From: Proteobacteria bacterium TMED61 | GTDB lineage: Bacteria > Pseudomonadota > Gammaproteobacteria > Arenicellales > UBA868 | Length of the DNA stretch: 34,490 nt | Direction of reading: 5' to 3' | NCBI GenBank assembly: GCA_002171735.1 | Contig: NHDO01000041.1 | Coordinates: forward strand, 130,854-165,343 | Shown here: piece after piece, positions 1 to 10,340 of the stretch | Position numbering within the stretch: position 1 is the first letter of the stretch | How the letters are laid out: the number at the start of each line of letters is the position of its first letter | Made by a program: the position numbers and the translations under genes | Notes under the pieces: generated by a model | The model's input: only the letters and a program-made list of their open reading frames with translations | Told to the model about the DNA's origin: nothing | The model's database searches: none

Positions 1-275
1 TCGACAATGCCCGCAACACACTCAAGAAGCCAGGGTTGTGGCCACTCAGCAGACCAGGCGCCAACGCGAAACTGTTCAATCAGGATCACCTCGTTGCGCA
101 CAGGGTCGAAGGGCAGGACGGCGGCCACTTCGCCGCGCTCCATTACTTCTCTTGAAAGTGAATCTGTCCAATCACCGTCGTATTGCTCATGTGTCAACAG
201 ATAGCGGGTGACCTTGAGATAGCCATCGCTGATTCGTTCCTGGTTCTTAACCTTTACCCGATAGGGATCAGCCAT
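1..275 (-). CDS. nudF: ADP-ribose pyrophosphatase (Nudix, NudF-like), N-terminal part only; runs off the window edge
   Basis: Manual reverse-complement translation from ATG at 275: MADPYRVKVKNQERISDGYLKVTRYLLTHEQYDGDWTDSFSREVMERGEVAAVLPFDPVRNEVILIEQFRVGAWSAEWPQPWLLECVAGIV... The ERGxxAAVLPFDPVRxEVxLIEQxR...PWLLExVAG pattern is typical of NudF. Not in the ORF track, probably because it is open at the edge. Confidence 0.85.
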   Translation of the reverse strand, partial: MADPYRVKVKNQERISDGYLKVTRYLLTHEQYDGDWTDSLSREVMERGEVAAVLPFDPVRNEVILIEQFRVGAWSAEWPQPWLLECVAGIV

Positions 276-279
276 CAGA

Positions 280-1689
280 TCAGGATCTGTTTGGCAATGG
301 CGGTACACCCAGGCGCTCGTGCCCTGGTCCCAGAATGCCCTCAATACAGGCCGCGACCGCAAGCAGTTGCTCTTCGTGACCATGGGGTGCCATCAACTGC
401 AGCCCAACCGGCATCTGGTTCGCATCAAGGCCCACCGGCACGGTGATTGCGCAAAGCCCCAAATAGTTGGCCGGGCAGGTGTTTCGAAGTGCGCCCATAT
501 TCTTCGGGCGATAAGCCTCAACCGTCTGTACATCTTCAACTGCAGGCGGCGAGACAGCAACGGTGGGGCTGACCATCACCTGACAGGAGGAAAACCGCTC
601 GGCCGCGCTGCGACTCAACTCGCGAAGGCGTCGACGACGATGAAGATACTCGCTGGCGCTGATGGACCCACCGTCCCGGATGCGCGAAGAAACTACCGGA
701 TCGAGTGTCTCGCGCCATTGCGGTGCGGTCGAGGAAAGCATCTCGTCGATCTCGGCGGCGACGACACTGCCCACCTTCAGAAGTTCTATCGACGGGGCGG
801 CCTCGGGAAGCGCCGCGCTGACCGTCTGAACGCCAGCTTGTCCCAGTGTTTTTAGAGCTTCATCTACTGTTTCGCTGATCCCAGGATCACAGTCGTCCCA
901 CAGGGCGGATTCGCCTGTGCCAAGCACAAAGTCTGCGGGTGTGCATCGGGCAATCTCGCGCGCTAGCCGCGGTCCGTAACTTCGCTGATGAGGATCGATG
1001 GCAGAAAAGGCAGTAACAGTATCGGCAACACTTCTCGTCAGAATGCCGGCGGTATCCAACGTGGGACTGAGCGGGAAAATACCGGAGACAGGCCAGCGGC
1101 CATAACTGGTCTTTAAGCCAACATTTCCGGTCACGCTCGCGGGAATCCGTACCGAGCCCGCAGTGTCGGATCCCAAGGCAACCAGCGCGGTACCCTCACA
1201 CAGGCTGACTCCCGCGCCGCTGCTGGAGCCTCCAGGAGCGCGATGGGTATTTGCGTCCCAGGGATTTCTGGGGGTTCCCCAATGACTGTTGACACCCAGT
1301 CCGCCAAAAGCGAACTCAACTGTGTGTGTCTTGCCGGAAAAAACAGCGTGTTGGGCACGCAGACCACTGATGAGATCACCCTCGGCCTGCCAGGGTGGAG
1401 GCATCGGTGCCGGGGAGCCCGCGAAGGTCTGCGTACCATTAACGCCGTAGAGGTCCTTAACCGAAATGGGGATACCCTGTAGTACGCCTGAATCCTGGGC
1501 ATTGGCAAAAGCCGCATCGGCAGTACGGGCCTGCTCCAGAGCCAGTTCCGGTGTCCATTCCCGGTAAGCGTTCAGCGAGGCCTCGTGGGCATCGATACAG
1601 TTCTGGGTGAGTTCGACGGCGCTCAGCGATCCGTCCCGCAATGCTTGGGCAATGGCAGCGAGGCTCATATTCCGGATAGGTTCAGACAT
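280..1689 (-). CDS. Amidase signature (AS) family protein
   Basis: GIPISVKDLYGVNGTQT (catalytic Lys), APGGSSSGAGVSL and GSDTAGSVRIPAS (Ser-cisSer-Lys triad motifs). Start placed at MSEPIRNMSL rather than the longer ORF start at 1776. Confidence 0.9.
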   Translation of the reverse strand: MSEPIRNMSLAAIAQALRDGSLSAVELTQNCIDAHEASLNAYREWTPELALEQARTADAAFANAQDSGVLQGIPISVKDLYGVNGTQTFAGSPAPMPPPWQAEGDLISGLRAQHAVFSGKTHTVEFAFGGLGVNSHWGTPRNPWDANTHRAPGGSSSGAGVSLCEGTALVALGSDTAGSVRIPASVTGNVGLKTSYGRWPVSGIFPLSPTLDTAGILTRSVADTVTAFSAIDPHQRSYGPRLAREIARCTPADFVLGTGESALWDDCDPGISETVDEALKTLGQAGVQTVSAALPEAAPSIELLKVGSVVAAEIDEMLSSTAPQWRETLDPVVSSRIRDGGSISASEYLHRRRRLRELSRSAAERFSSCQVMVSPTVAVSPPAVEDVQTVEAYRPKNMGALRNTCPANYLGLCAITVPVGLDANQMPVGLQLMAPHGHEEQLLAVAACIEGILGPGHERLGVPPLPNRS

Positions 1690-2275
1690 GGTCGGTTCCC
1701 TCATGCTCCATGAGCGTGCAGTGTACGCCATCCTCCCCAAAGGTAATGATCTCTGCCTTATGGCCCGTGCGGGCACAGTAAGCGAGTAAGTCAGAAGTGG
1801 CGATGGTGGTCGTTCTCGTGTTGACGAGTGGATGCAAGTAGATAACCTCAGTTTGTGTCAGCACAGAGTCGATGACGAAACGCACAGCACTTGTTATATC
1901 GTTCACAAGGGCAAATGGAGAAACTGATCCGGGTTTTATGCCAAGGTACTGCATCATCCGGGCCTCAGAGGCAAAAGAAAAGCGACCGGCTCCCAAAGCC
2001 TTTGCCAGCATTTTGAGATCGACATTCCTGTCCTCATGGCAACTGACCAGCCACATTTGCCCCTTTTTGTTTCGCAGGAATAAGTTCTTGATATCTCCCA
2101 TACCCCCCGGGGTTACCCTGAGCGTCTTACTGTCTTCTACGGTGAACATGGGTGCATGCTCGGTTGTCGAGGTTTCGATGCCGAGTGACGCCAGTTCCGC
2201 CAGCAGGGCTTTTGAGCTTTTTGGCAGGGAGCCGTCGATCAAGTGACCGGTGGTGTCAGTGCAGGTGTTTCGCAA
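1682..2275 (-). CDS. YbaK/ProXp-type aminoacyl-tRNA deacylase (prolyl-tRNA editing-domain protein)
   Basis: ORF with LGIETSTTEHAPMFTVEDSKTLRVTPGGMGDIKNLFLRNKKGQMWLVSCHEDRNVDLKMLAKALGAGRFSFASEARMMQYLGIKPGSVSPFALVND, characteristic of PrdX/ProXp. Overlaps the amidase start by 8 bp. Confidence 0.85.
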   Translation of the reverse strand: MRNTCTDTTGHLIDGSLPKSSKALLAELASLGIETSTTEHAPMFTVEDSKTLRVTPGGMGDIKNLFLRNKKGQMWLVSCHEDRNVDLKMLAKALGAGRFSFASEARMMQYLGIKPGSVSPFALVNDITSAVRFVIDSVLTQTEVIYLHPLVNTRTTTIATSDLLAYCARTGHKAEIITFGEDGVHCTLMEHEGTDHV

Positions 2276-2352
2276 GGGTTTGAGCCGTAGAGATAGCTAT
2301 AATGGCGATCATCAAGCACGCCATTTTGCCACACTGAAGCCAGAGTTCCTTT

Positions 2353-4653
2353 ATGCCAGCGACTGCCCGCCGCAAAACGAAATCGAAAAGGGCCAGGCGT
2401 CCCTCCCCCAAAGCGCAAGCCAGCCCGCGTAAATATGAGACCGTGCCGGTCTCCGAGTTTACCGAGCGCTCCTACCTGAACTATTCCATGTACGTGGTGC
2501 TGGATCGGGCGCTGCCGAGTCTCGCTGATGGCCTTAAGCCGGTACAACGGCGAATCGTGTACGCCATGTCTGAGCTCGGTCTGGCAGCTTCGTCCAAATA
2601 CAAAAAATCGGCCAGGACCGTAGGAGATGTGCTGGGCAAATTTCATCCTCATGGCGACTCTGCCTGCTATGAAGCGATGGTTCTGATGGCGCAGCCTTTC
2701 AGTTTTCGTTATCCGCTGGTGGATGGTCAGGGTAACTGGGGATCACAGGATGATCCGCGGTCATTCGCTGCCATGCGCTACACCGAGGCTCGGCTCTCCG
2801 CTTTTGCTGAGATGCTGCTGTCAGAACTCGGGCAGGGAACCGTGGACTGGGGGCTCAATTTTGACGGTACCCTGCGTGAACCGCGACTGCTGCCTGCCCG
2901 GCTGCCCAATGTCCTGCTGAACGGTAGTTCCGGTATTGCTGTGGGGATGGCAACCGACATTCCCCCACACAATCTGCGTGAGGTGGTCAGTGCCGCGATT
3001 CGCCTACTGGACAACAGCCGTACCACTCTGGACCAGTTGTGTGAACATGTACAGGGGCCTGATTTTCCGACGGAGGCCGAAATTGTGACGCCGATGGAGG
3101 AGATTCGTGAGGTCTATCGCACGGGATATGGTTCGGTTCGCCAGCGCGCGGTTTGGCGGGAAGAGGGCGCCGACATCGTGATTGCGGCGCTACCCTACCA
3201 GGTATCCGGAGAGCGGATCATTGAACAGGTCGCGACGCAGATGTCATCCAAGAAACTGCCGCTTGTGGATGATATTCGTGACGAGTCAGATCATGAGAAC
3301 CCGACCCGCATTGTGATCGAGCCCCGGTCCAACCGAGTGGATAAAACAGCGTTGATGGATCACCTTTTTGCCACCACTTCGCTGGAACAAAGTTATCGGG
3401 TCAACATGAACATGATTGGTCTGGATGGCCGGCCAAAGGTGTTCGATCTGAAAGGTGCACTCAAGGAGTGGTTGGAGTTCAGGATCACTACCGTCAAGCG
3501 ACGTCTTGAGTTTCGGCTCGACCGGGTGGTCAAGCGCCTGCATATCCTCGACGGACTCCTGATCGCCTATCTCAATATTGATGCCATTATCAAGATAATC
3601 CGCCAGGAAGAAGAACCGAAAAAGGTGCTGATTAAGCGATTCAAGCTGAGTGAAATTCAGGCAGAGGCGATTCTTGAGTTAAAGCTGCGGCATCTCGCCA
3701 AACTTGAAGAGATGAAAATCAATAGTGAGCAGCAGGAACTGGCCCGGGATAAAGCGGAGCTGGAGAAAATCCTGAAGTCACGCGATCGGCTGAAGAAATT
3801 GGTCGGCAAGGAATTGCTCGCTGATGCCGAGGATTTCGGCGATGACCGGCGCTCACCTCTAGTCGTGCGCGAAGCGCCCCAGGCGCTAAGTGAAACTGCG
3901 CTGATTCCGTCAGAACCCATCACCGTGGTGCTATCTCGTAACGGATGGATACGGGCGGCCAAGGGCACAGAGATTGATCCCCGCGAACTCTCCTATCGCG
4001 GTGATGACGGTTATCTGCATTCCGGTCCTGGGAAGACCAACCAGCCTTTGTTGTGTATTGATTCAACCGGGCGCGTATACGGCCTTCGTTCGCATGAGTT
4101 GCCGTCTGCGAGGAGCCTTGGTGAGCCCGTGGCCAAGCAATTGAAGCCGCCTACCGGAGCCACCTTTTGCGGCCTCATGATCGGCGAGAACAGCAGTCGT
4201 TACCTGTTGGCCTCGGACGCAGGATACGGCTTTGTGGCGACCTTGGAAGATTTACTTACCCGTAACAAGTCGGGAAAGGCGGTCCTGAGCGCACGCGGTG
4301 CCGGTGTACTGGCACCTCAACGGGTATTCGAATATGAGGATGACTGGGTCGCGGCGATTACCGATACCGGTCGTCTTCTGATTTTCCCGCTCGCTGAACT
4401 ACCGTTACTGCCAAAGGGCAAAGGGGTGAAGCTGATCAATATTCCGGGCCCACGCCATAAGGCCGGCGAGGAGAAACTTACGGCGGTCGCGGTGTTTCGT
4501 GAAGGCGACGCCCTGCGTCTTTTCGCCGGTAAGCAGAATATGCGCCTTAAGCCCTCGGATATCGATACCTTCGCGGGGTCCCGCGCCCAGCGGGGCAGGG
4601 TGTTGCCTCGGGGTTACCAGCGCCCGACGGCGATCGAAACGATTCCTGCATGA
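2353..4653 (+). CDS. parC: DNA topoisomerase IV subunit A
   Basis: 766 aa; [107 protein letters not shown], with active-site Tyr in the AAMRYTE context. Confidence 0.97.
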   Translation: MPATARRKTKSKRARRPSPKAQASPRKYETVPVSEFTERSYLNYSMYVVLDRALPSLADGLKPVQRRIVYAMSELGLAASSKYKKSARTVGDVLGKFHPHGDSACYEAMVLMAQPFSFRYPLVDGQGNWGSQDDPRSFAAMRYTEARLSAFAEMLLSELGQGTVDWGLNFDGTLREPRLLPARLPNVLLNGSSGIAVGMATDIPPHNLREVVSAAIRLLDNSRTTLDQLCEHVQGPDFPTEAEIVTPMEEIREVYRTGYGSVRQRAVWREEGADIVIAALPYQVSGERIIEQVATQMSSKKLPLVDDIRDESDHENPTRIVIEPRSNRVDKTALMDHLFATTSLEQSYRVNMNMIGLDGRPKVFDLKGALKEWLEFRITTVKRRLEFRLDRVVKRLHILDGLLIAYLNIDAIIKIIRQEEEPKKVLIKRFKLSEIQAEAILELKLRHLAKLEEMKINSEQQELARDKAELEKILKSRDRLKKLVGKELLADAEDFGDDRRSPLVVREAPQALSETALIPSEPITVVLSRNGWIRAAKGTEIDPRELSYRGDDGYLHSGPGKTNQPLLCIDSTGRVYGLRSHELPSARSLGEPVAKQLKPPTGATFCGLMIGENSSRYLLASDAGYGFVATLEDLLTRNKSGKAVLSARGAGVLAPQRVFEYEDDWVAAITDTGRLLIFPLAELPLLPKGKGVKLINIPGPRHKAGEEKLTAVAVFREGDALRLFAGKQNMRLKPSDIDTFAGSRAQRGRVLPRGYQRPTAIETIPA

Positions 4654-4708
4654 CCCGTTCCTGCTCTACCGTGGCAAGGTCTGAAGACGAAGCCGCCCGC
4701 ATCGCCGC

Positions 4709-6085
4709 TTAGAAAGGCAGCGCCAGTCCTGGGCGCAGCGCCAGAATCTGCTCCCGGTAGAGGTTCTGAATCCGCCGGAGTGCGAGCTCCGTGTCTGCTT
4801 CAAAGCGCAAAATAACGGTTGGCGTAGTGTTCGATGCCCGGGCGAGGCCAAACCCATCTTCAAAATCAACGCGGACCCCATCGATATTGCAGATCTGTCC
4901 ACCCGAAAAGTCGCCTTCGGCTACCAACTCCCCGACCAACGCATGATGTTCCCCCTCCTGCATTTCGATTCGAAGTTCTGGTGTATTCACCGTGTCGGGA
5001 ATTTCAGCAAAGACGGCGCTCGGCAGCCGGGAATCATTCGATAACACTTCGCATAGCCGTGCGGCGGCATAAAGCGCGTCGTCAAATCCGTACCAGCGCT
5101 CCTTAAAAAAGAGATGTCCGCTCATCTCCCCGGCAAAAGCGCCGCCGGTTTCACGAAGCTTCGCTTTTATAAACGAGTGTCCGGTCTTCCACATCAGCGC
5201 GTCACCGCCGGCATGTTTGATGGCTGCCGGCAGCAGTCGCGTGCACTTGACGTCATAGATGATCTTCGCGCCTGGGTTGCGCGACAGGATATCCTGCGCA
5301 AAGAGGATCATCTGGCGATCCGGCCAGATGACCTGGCCGGTGTCGGTCACCACGCCCAGTCGATCACCATCCCCATCAAAAGCGACTCCTAGATCAGCTT
5401 CTTCACGGTGTACGGCTTTGATGAGCGGTGCGAGATTGCCGGCAACGCTGGGGTCAGGGTGGTGATTGGGAAAGGTGCCGTCGACCTCGCTGAAGAGTTC
5501 GACAACCTCACAACCGATATCCCGCATCAGTTGGGGTGCTGCCATGCCGGCAACGCCATTGCCGCAGTCGGTCACCACTCGGAGGGGTCGTTTTAGCCGG
5601 ACGTCCGCAACTACCCGACGCATATATTCGGGAACCACGTCTTCTGTGTGCCGCTGTCCGGTACCAACCGAAAACTCCCGATCCTCAATCCGTTTGCGCA
5701 GGTCCTGTATGCGTTCGGCCGCCAGTGTGTGGGTGCCGATCATGACTTTGAGCCCGTTGTAGTCGGGCGGATTGTGACTGCCGGTGACGGAAACCGCGGA
5801 ACCGATATCAAGTGCCTGAGTTGCGAAATAGGTGAGCGGCGTTGGTACCATGCCAATGTCCACGGCATCGCAGCCAGTGGCACAGATACCTTCCATCAAT
5901 GCCCCCGCAATCGTGGGGCCCGACAACCGACCATCACGACCGACTACCACCGCCCGGTCGCCCGCCGCCAGTGCCTCGGTGCCAATGGCGCGGCCAATCT
6001 GCTCGACGATATCCTCAGTCAGTGACTTTCCGACGATACCGCGAATATCGTAGGCCTTGAAGATTTCGGGATGGGGAACGTCCAT
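4709..6085 (-). CDS. Phosphomannomutase/phosphoglucomutase (AlgC/ManB family)
   Basis: IFKAYDIRGIVG, VSVTGSHNPPDYNGLKVMIG (phosphoserine loop), GVAFDGDGDRLGVVTDTG (metal loop), GEMSGHLFFKERWYGFDDA (sugar loop). Confidence 0.95.
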   Translation of the reverse strand: MDVPHPEIFKAYDIRGIVGKSLTEDIVEQIGRAIGTEALAAGDRAVVVGRDGRLSGPTIAGALMEGICATGCDAVDIGMVPTPLTYFATQALDIGSAVSVTGSHNPPDYNGLKVMIGTHTLAAERIQDLRKRIEDREFSVGTGQRHTEDVVPEYMRRVVADVRLKRPLRVVTDCGNGVAGMAAPQLMRDIGCEVVELFSEVDGTFPNHHPDPSVAGNLAPLIKAVHREEADLGVAFDGDGDRLGVVTDTGQVIWPDRQMILFAQDILSRNPGAKIIYDVKCTRLLPAAIKHAGGDALMWKTGHSFIKAKLRETGGAFAGEMSGHLFFKERWYGFDDALYAAARLCEVLSNDSRLPSAVFAEIPDTVNTPELRIEMQEGEHHALVGELVAEGDFSGGQICNIDGVRVDFEDGFGLARASNTTPTVILRFEADTELALRRIQNLYREQILALRPGLALPF

Positions 6086-6225
6086 AGGCTGGGGATTGTA
6101 GCCTCAGATTTAGGCAATGCGGTGTCTACTAGACAGAACTCCAAGTATCGTTTAGCCTGTTGTTGAGGAAGTAAAGATGTAGATCAGAGATCATATATGA
6201 CCCTATCTTCAGAAGGAGGAGAACC

Positions 6226-7347
6226 ATGACCAAAAGTAAAGAATTTATTGCCCGGCTTCAGGACGGGCAGTTTACCCGGCGTCAGGCGATTAAAGCGCTT
6301 GGGGCCATGGGACTTGTTGTTGGCGCCGTGCCGCTAGGTGTGCGTTCTGCACTCGCTGGCGACAACGCCACGTACTTTACCTGGGGCGGCTACGATGATG
6401 ACGGCATGTTCGCGCCGTATATTGCCCAGCACGGCGGCCCCCCTAACTATGTCACCTACGGTGATGCTGAAGAAGGGCTCACCAAGATGAAAGCGGGCTT
6501 TGTGGTGGACGTTACTCATCCGTGTTCCAACGATATTCCGCGGTGGAAGGATTCAGGTATGTTCCAAGGGATGGATAAAGGCCGTCTCTCACACTACGGC
6601 GATCTTTTTGCGGACCTGGTTAACCTGCCCGGGGCTAATGACAACGCCGGCCAATGGTTTATGCCCTTTGACTGGGGTGCAACCTCGATCACTTATCGTA
6701 CGGATCTTGTTGATCTTCAGGGTAAGGCCGAATCCTGGGAGATGCTGTTCGATCCCCGTTATAAAGGCCGGATCGCCGTGATCGATAGCGCTGCGGATAC
6801 CTGGTACTGCATGGCTATTCTGGCGGGTGTCGATATCGGCAAGCCGCTGACCGGAGATGACATCGACAAAACCAATGCCCTGATGAAGAAACTCCGGCCG
6901 CAAGTGCGGATGTTCACCAACGATATGACATCGCTGCAACAGGCTATGGCCTCTGGCGAAATTGTTATGGCCATCACGTGGAATGAAACGCCGGTCGCGC
7001 TCGCAGGAGAAGGCCATGCTGTGCGCTTCGCAGGACCTAAAGAGGGCGCCCTGACCTGGTGTTGCGGGCTTATGATGCACAAGGATGCGCCGAATCTTGA
7101 CGGGGCTTATGATATTGTGAATGCCATGACGTCTCGCGAGACCGGGGTATACGTTATTGACTGGTGGGGTTACGGTCACTCCAACGCTGCAGCATTCAAG
7201 ATGGCGGACCCGGGTATCCTCGCCCAACTCGGTCTTGATAAAGACCCCATTGCCTATCTCAATGCTGGACATATGGGGGTTCCCCAGTCCGATGAGGTCG
7301 AAACCCGTATCAATCGCGACTTCGAGGCGATTAAGACCGGCTTCTGA
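6226..7347 (+). CDS. ABC transporter substrate-binding protein, spermidine/putrescine (PotD/PotF) type, Tat-like signal peptide
   Basis: N-terminus FTRRQAIKALGAMGLVVGAVPLGVRSALA; PotD/F-like body (WGGYDDDGMFAPYIAQHG..., WFMPFDWGATSITYRTDLV, ESWEMLFDPRYKGRIAVIDS). SD AAGGAGGAG upstream. Followed by PotB, PotC and PotA homologues. Confidence 0.9.
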   Translation: MTKSKEFIARLQDGQFTRRQAIKALGAMGLVVGAVPLGVRSALAGDNATYFTWGGYDDDGMFAPYIAQHGGPPNYVTYGDAEEGLTKMKAGFVVDVTHPCSNDIPRWKDSGMFQGMDKGRLSHYGDLFADLVNLPGANDNAGQWFMPFDWGATSITYRTDLVDLQGKAESWEMLFDPRYKGRIAVIDSAADTWYCMAILAGVDIGKPLTGDDIDKTNALMKKLRPQVRMFTNDMTSLQQAMASGEIVMAITWNETPVALAGEGHAVRFAGPKEGALTWCCGLMMHKDAPNLDGAYDIVNAMTSRETGVYVIDWWGYGHSNAAAFKMADPGILAQLGLDKDPIAYLNAGHMGVPQSDEVETRINRDFEAIKTGF

Positions 7348-7356
7348 TCCCCACTA

Positions 7357-7388
7357 ACCCACTACCTGGCATCAGCCAGGTAGTGGGT
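7357..7388 (+). other. 14-bp perfect stem-loop in the SBP-permease intergenic region (ACCCACTACCTGGC-ATCA-GCCAGGTAGTGGGT)
   Basis: Directly visible inverted repeat starting 10 bp after the SBP stop codon; no clear poly-T after it. Confidence 0.85.
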
Positions 7389-7484
7389 CACTTTGCATTC
7401 CCGCAGGAATCGGGGCCAGAGTTTCCGAAGAGGTATTCGACCCTCAACCTGGTCTTAGTCCTTATGAGAATCGTGAGTCACCTT

Positions 7485-7512
7485 TTGACGCTGACGTCAG
7501 TGGCGATATATT
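7485..7512 (+). promoter_or_regulatory. Candidate sigma70-type promoter TTGACG-N16-TATATT with palindrome CTGACGTCAG (7491-7500) inside the spacer
   Basis: TTGACG at 7485-7490 and TATATT at 7507-7512, 16-bp spacing; about 17-29 bp upstream of the permease start codons. Confidence 0.45.
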
Positions 7513-7528
7513 TCCTGTCGGCTTAGGG

Positions 7529-8446
7529 ATGACAATGCCGATGAATAGCACAGAATCCAAAACAGTATCGCAGGTCCGTGACTACGTGAGCCGGCGGCCG
7601 GGATTGCGTGGCTATCTGCTGCTGTCCCCGACTTTAATGATTGTCGGCACGTTGATGCTCATACCAGTGCTTGGGATGGCGGTGATGAGTTTTTGGCAGC
7701 AGACAGGCCATATGGCCTTTGACATGAGCGGTACGCTCAACAATTACGTCGAAGCGCTTACCCGGGACATGTATCGGGTACTCTTTCTTCGGTCGCTGGC
7801 GATCTCAGGTCTGACGACCCTTGTCACAGTCGTGATGGCATTTCCACTAGCGTATTTCATTGCCTTTTATGTCAAGCGCCACAAGATGGTCTGGATCATT
7901 GTGGTTACTTTGCCATTCTGGACGAGTTATCTGCTGCGGGTATTTTCGTGGAAGGTAATCCTGGGCTACAACGGGGCGGTCAACTCAGGCCTGATCTCTC
8001 TTGGGATTATCGGTGAACCACTGACCTTTCTGATGTACAACCCCACGGCGGTGGTTATTACGCTGACACATGCTTGGGCAACCGTCGCCATTTTGCCAAT
8101 TTATGTGTCGCTTGAGAAAATCGATCGGTCTGTTCTCGAAGCGGCAACCGATCTTGGCGACAGCCCCTTTATACGGTTTGTTCGAGTCGTCCTGCCACTC
8201 GCATTACCGGGTATTCTGGCGGCGTCTGTCCTGATCTTTATTCCGACTGTGGGGGATTACGTCACGCCTTCGCTGGTGGGCGGGTCCGACGGCTATATGA
8301 TCGCCAACGTGATTCAATTCCAGTTTGGCCGTGGCAGTAACTGGCCGTCAGGTGCCGCGATTTCCTTAACCGCTATGACCCTTGTGGCTATCCTGGTCGG
8401 CGTCTTTGTATGGTCGGCACGACGACTCAGTGGGAGGCGTACATGA
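7529..8446 (+). CDS. ABC transporter permease (PotB/PotH type)
   Basis: Multi-TM protein with EAATDLGDSPFIRFVRVVLPLALPGI (EAA motif). Start may be ATG 7535 or 7541 given AGGGA at about 7525-7529. Confidence 0.92.
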   Translation: MTMPMNSTESKTVSQVRDYVSRRPGLRGYLLLSPTLMIVGTLMLIPVLGMAVMSFWQQTGHMAFDMSGTLNNYVEALTRDMYRVLFLRSLAISGLTTLVTVVMAFPLAYFIAFYVKRHKMVWIIVVTLPFWTSYLLRVFSWKVILGYNGAVNSGLISLGIIGEPLTFLMYNPTAVVITLTHAWATVAILPIYVSLEKIDRSVLEAATDLGDSPFIRFVRVVLPLALPGILAASVLIFIPTVGDYVTPSLVGGSDGYMIANVIQFQFGRGSNWPSGAAISLTAMTLVAILVGVFVWSARRLSGRRT

Positions 8447-9264
8447 ACCCCGGCACTCGTCTGGCGGCACGGATTCTCGGCACCTACGCCGTGATTTACG
8501 TGGCCTATCTTTATATCCCGGTACTCTTTTTGCCGCTTTTCTCATTCAATGATTCCATCTATATCAGTTTCCCACTACGTGGCTGGACGATGAAATGGTA
8601 CGAGACTATGCTCGCTAACGATGCGCTTCACCGGGCATTGATCAACAGTCTTAAAGTCGGCTTAGCGACAGCCTTTATCAGCACGGTACTGGGTATTCTG
8701 GGAGCTCGCGCGGTCACCCGGTACCGTTTACCCGGTCAAAAACCCGTGGTCGCCACGATCATGCTGCCTCTGGTGGTGCCCGAGATCATCTTGGCGATGG
8801 CGTTGCTCATGGTCATCTTGCGCGCCGGGGGTTCTTTGGGCCTGGTGAGTATCGCGGCCGGACATATTCTGCTCTGTGTACCATTCGCCATGGTCGTGCT
8901 GATGTCACGTTTTGAAGGCTTCGACCGGTCGTTGGAGGAGGCATCATATGATTTGGGCGAAAACGGCTGGTGGACATTCTGGCGTGTGACCTTCCCGAAC
9001 GTATTGCCGGGAATCGTAGCGAGCCTGTTGTTAACCTTCACCATCTCTTTTGATGAATTCATCATGGCATTTTTCTTGGGCAGTACCGAGCCTACTTTGC
9101 CCGTCTTCATGTGGAACCAGTTACGGTTTCCCAAACTCCTTCCCGGGGTTTTGGCGTTGGGTGCGTGTATTCTCATTGCAAGTGTATTTATCGTCCTGGT
9201 CGCCGAGTGGTTTCGGCGGCGCAACACCCTTAATTCACAGTCGGGAGATGTGATCATTGGATAA
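8443..9264 (+). CDS. ABC transporter permease (PotC/PotI type)
   Basis: EEASYDLGENGWWTFWRVTFPNVLPGI (EAA motif). Start set to the ATG in a 4-bp ATGA overlap with the upstream permease; the track start at 8410 is less likely. Confidence 0.92.
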   Translation: MNPGTRLAARILGTYAVIYVAYLYIPVLFLPLFSFNDSIYISFPLRGWTMKWYETMLANDALHRALINSLKVGLATAFISTVLGILGARAVTRYRLPGQKPVVATIMLPLVVPEIILAMALLMVILRAGGSLGLVSIAAGHILLCVPFAMVVLMSRFEGFDRSLEEASYDLGENGWWTFWRVTFPNVLPGIVASLLLTFTISFDEFIMAFFLGSTEPTLPVFMWNQLRFPKLLPGVLALGACILIASVFIVLVAEWFRRRNTLNSQSGDVIIG

Positions 9265-10330
9265 CGCATTTATCGAAATCATCGGAGTGTCGAAATCGTT
9301 CGGCAGTGTGACAGCTGTCGACGATATCTCGGTCTCTATACGTCAGGGTGAGTTTTTCTCGTTGCTGGGCCCGTCGGGCTGCGGCAAGACTACGTTGTTG
9401 AGAATTCTGGGCGGACTTGAGATGCCTGGAGGCGGCAAGGTCATGATTGACGGGCAGGATATCACGCACATGCCGGCGCATCTGCGGCCGACCAATATGG
9501 TGTTTCAGAACTACGCAATTTTTCCCCATCTCAACGTAGAGCAGAATGTAGCTTACGGTCTACGCCAGCAGAGGTTGTCCCGTGAGGAGCAGATGGAGAA
9601 GGTTTCATCAGCACTTTCGATGGTGAAGCTCGAAGGGTTTGAGAAGCGGGGTGCCGATGAAATGTCTGGGGGTCAGAAACAAAGGGTGGCCCTCGCAAGA
9701 GCCTTGATCAAACGGCCAAAAGTACTGCTTCTAGACGAGCCCTTGGGTGCCCTGGATAAAAAATTGCGCGAGGAGATGCAGATTGAATTGCGTATGCTGC
9801 AGCAGCAGGTTGGTATCACCTTTGTTTTTGTCACTCACGACCAGGAAGAGGCGTTGACGCTTTCCGACCGCGTAGCAGTGATGGACGAAGGGAAAATCCT
9901 GCAGATGGATTCGCCCCGGCAGATCTATGAGCGGCCGAGCAGTCGGAAAGTGGCCGACTTTATTGGCCAGATGAACCTGCTTGAGGGTGTGGTCCAATCG
10001 GTGGGGGAGAAGGTGACCGTAAAGACATCGGCCCTGGGTGAGGTCAGCGTTTCGGAAAATGACCAGGCCGTTAACGTTGGGGATTCCGTTACCCTTGCGG
10101 CCCGTCCTGAAAATCTGCGCTTGCGGGCAGATTCCGAACCCGGCGCTGTCAAGGTAACCCTAGCCGCCAGTGCGTTTTGGGGTCATACCACCTACTACCG
10201 GGTCACCGCGGTGGGTGCAGAGACGGATCCTCTGGATGTGGCCCAGCAGGATTATGGTGGACCTGGGCGGACCGGCGATGAGACCTGGCTATGCTTTAAC
10301 CCGGAGGACCTTTTGCTCCTGAAGTACTAG
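9257..10330 (+). CDS. ABC transporter ATP-binding protein (PotA type), TTG start
   Basis: LLGPSGCGKTTLLRILGG (Walker A), MSGGQKQRVALARALIKRPKVLLLDEPLGALD (signature and Walker B), C-terminal TOBE-like region. Confidence 0.95.
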   Translation: MDNAFIEIIGVSKSFGSVTAVDDISVSIRQGEFFSLLGPSGCGKTTLLRILGGLEMPGGGKVMIDGQDITHMPAHLRPTNMVFQNYAIFPHLNVEQNVAYGLRQQRLSREEQMEKVSSALSMVKLEGFEKRGADEMSGGQKQRVALARALIKRPKVLLLDEPLGALDKKLREEMQIELRMLQQQVGITFVFVTHDQEEALTLSDRVAVMDEGKILQMDSPRQIYERPSSRKVADFIGQMNLLEGVVQSVGEKVTVKTSALGEVSVSENDQAVNVGDSVTLAARPENLRLRADSEPGAVKVTLAASAFWGHTTYYRVTAVGAETDPLDVAQQDYGGPGRTGDETWLCFNPEDLLLLKY

Positions 10331-10340
10331 TATTGACGGT

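Noticed and set aside
2620-2690. ParC quinolone-resistance-determining region
   Set aside because: The GDSACYEAM residues match the usual susceptible-type sequence; nothing unusual.
6589-7272. 227-aa minus-strand ORF antisense to the SBP gene
   Set aside because: Shadow ORF of a clearly coding gene; no domain or plausible start context.
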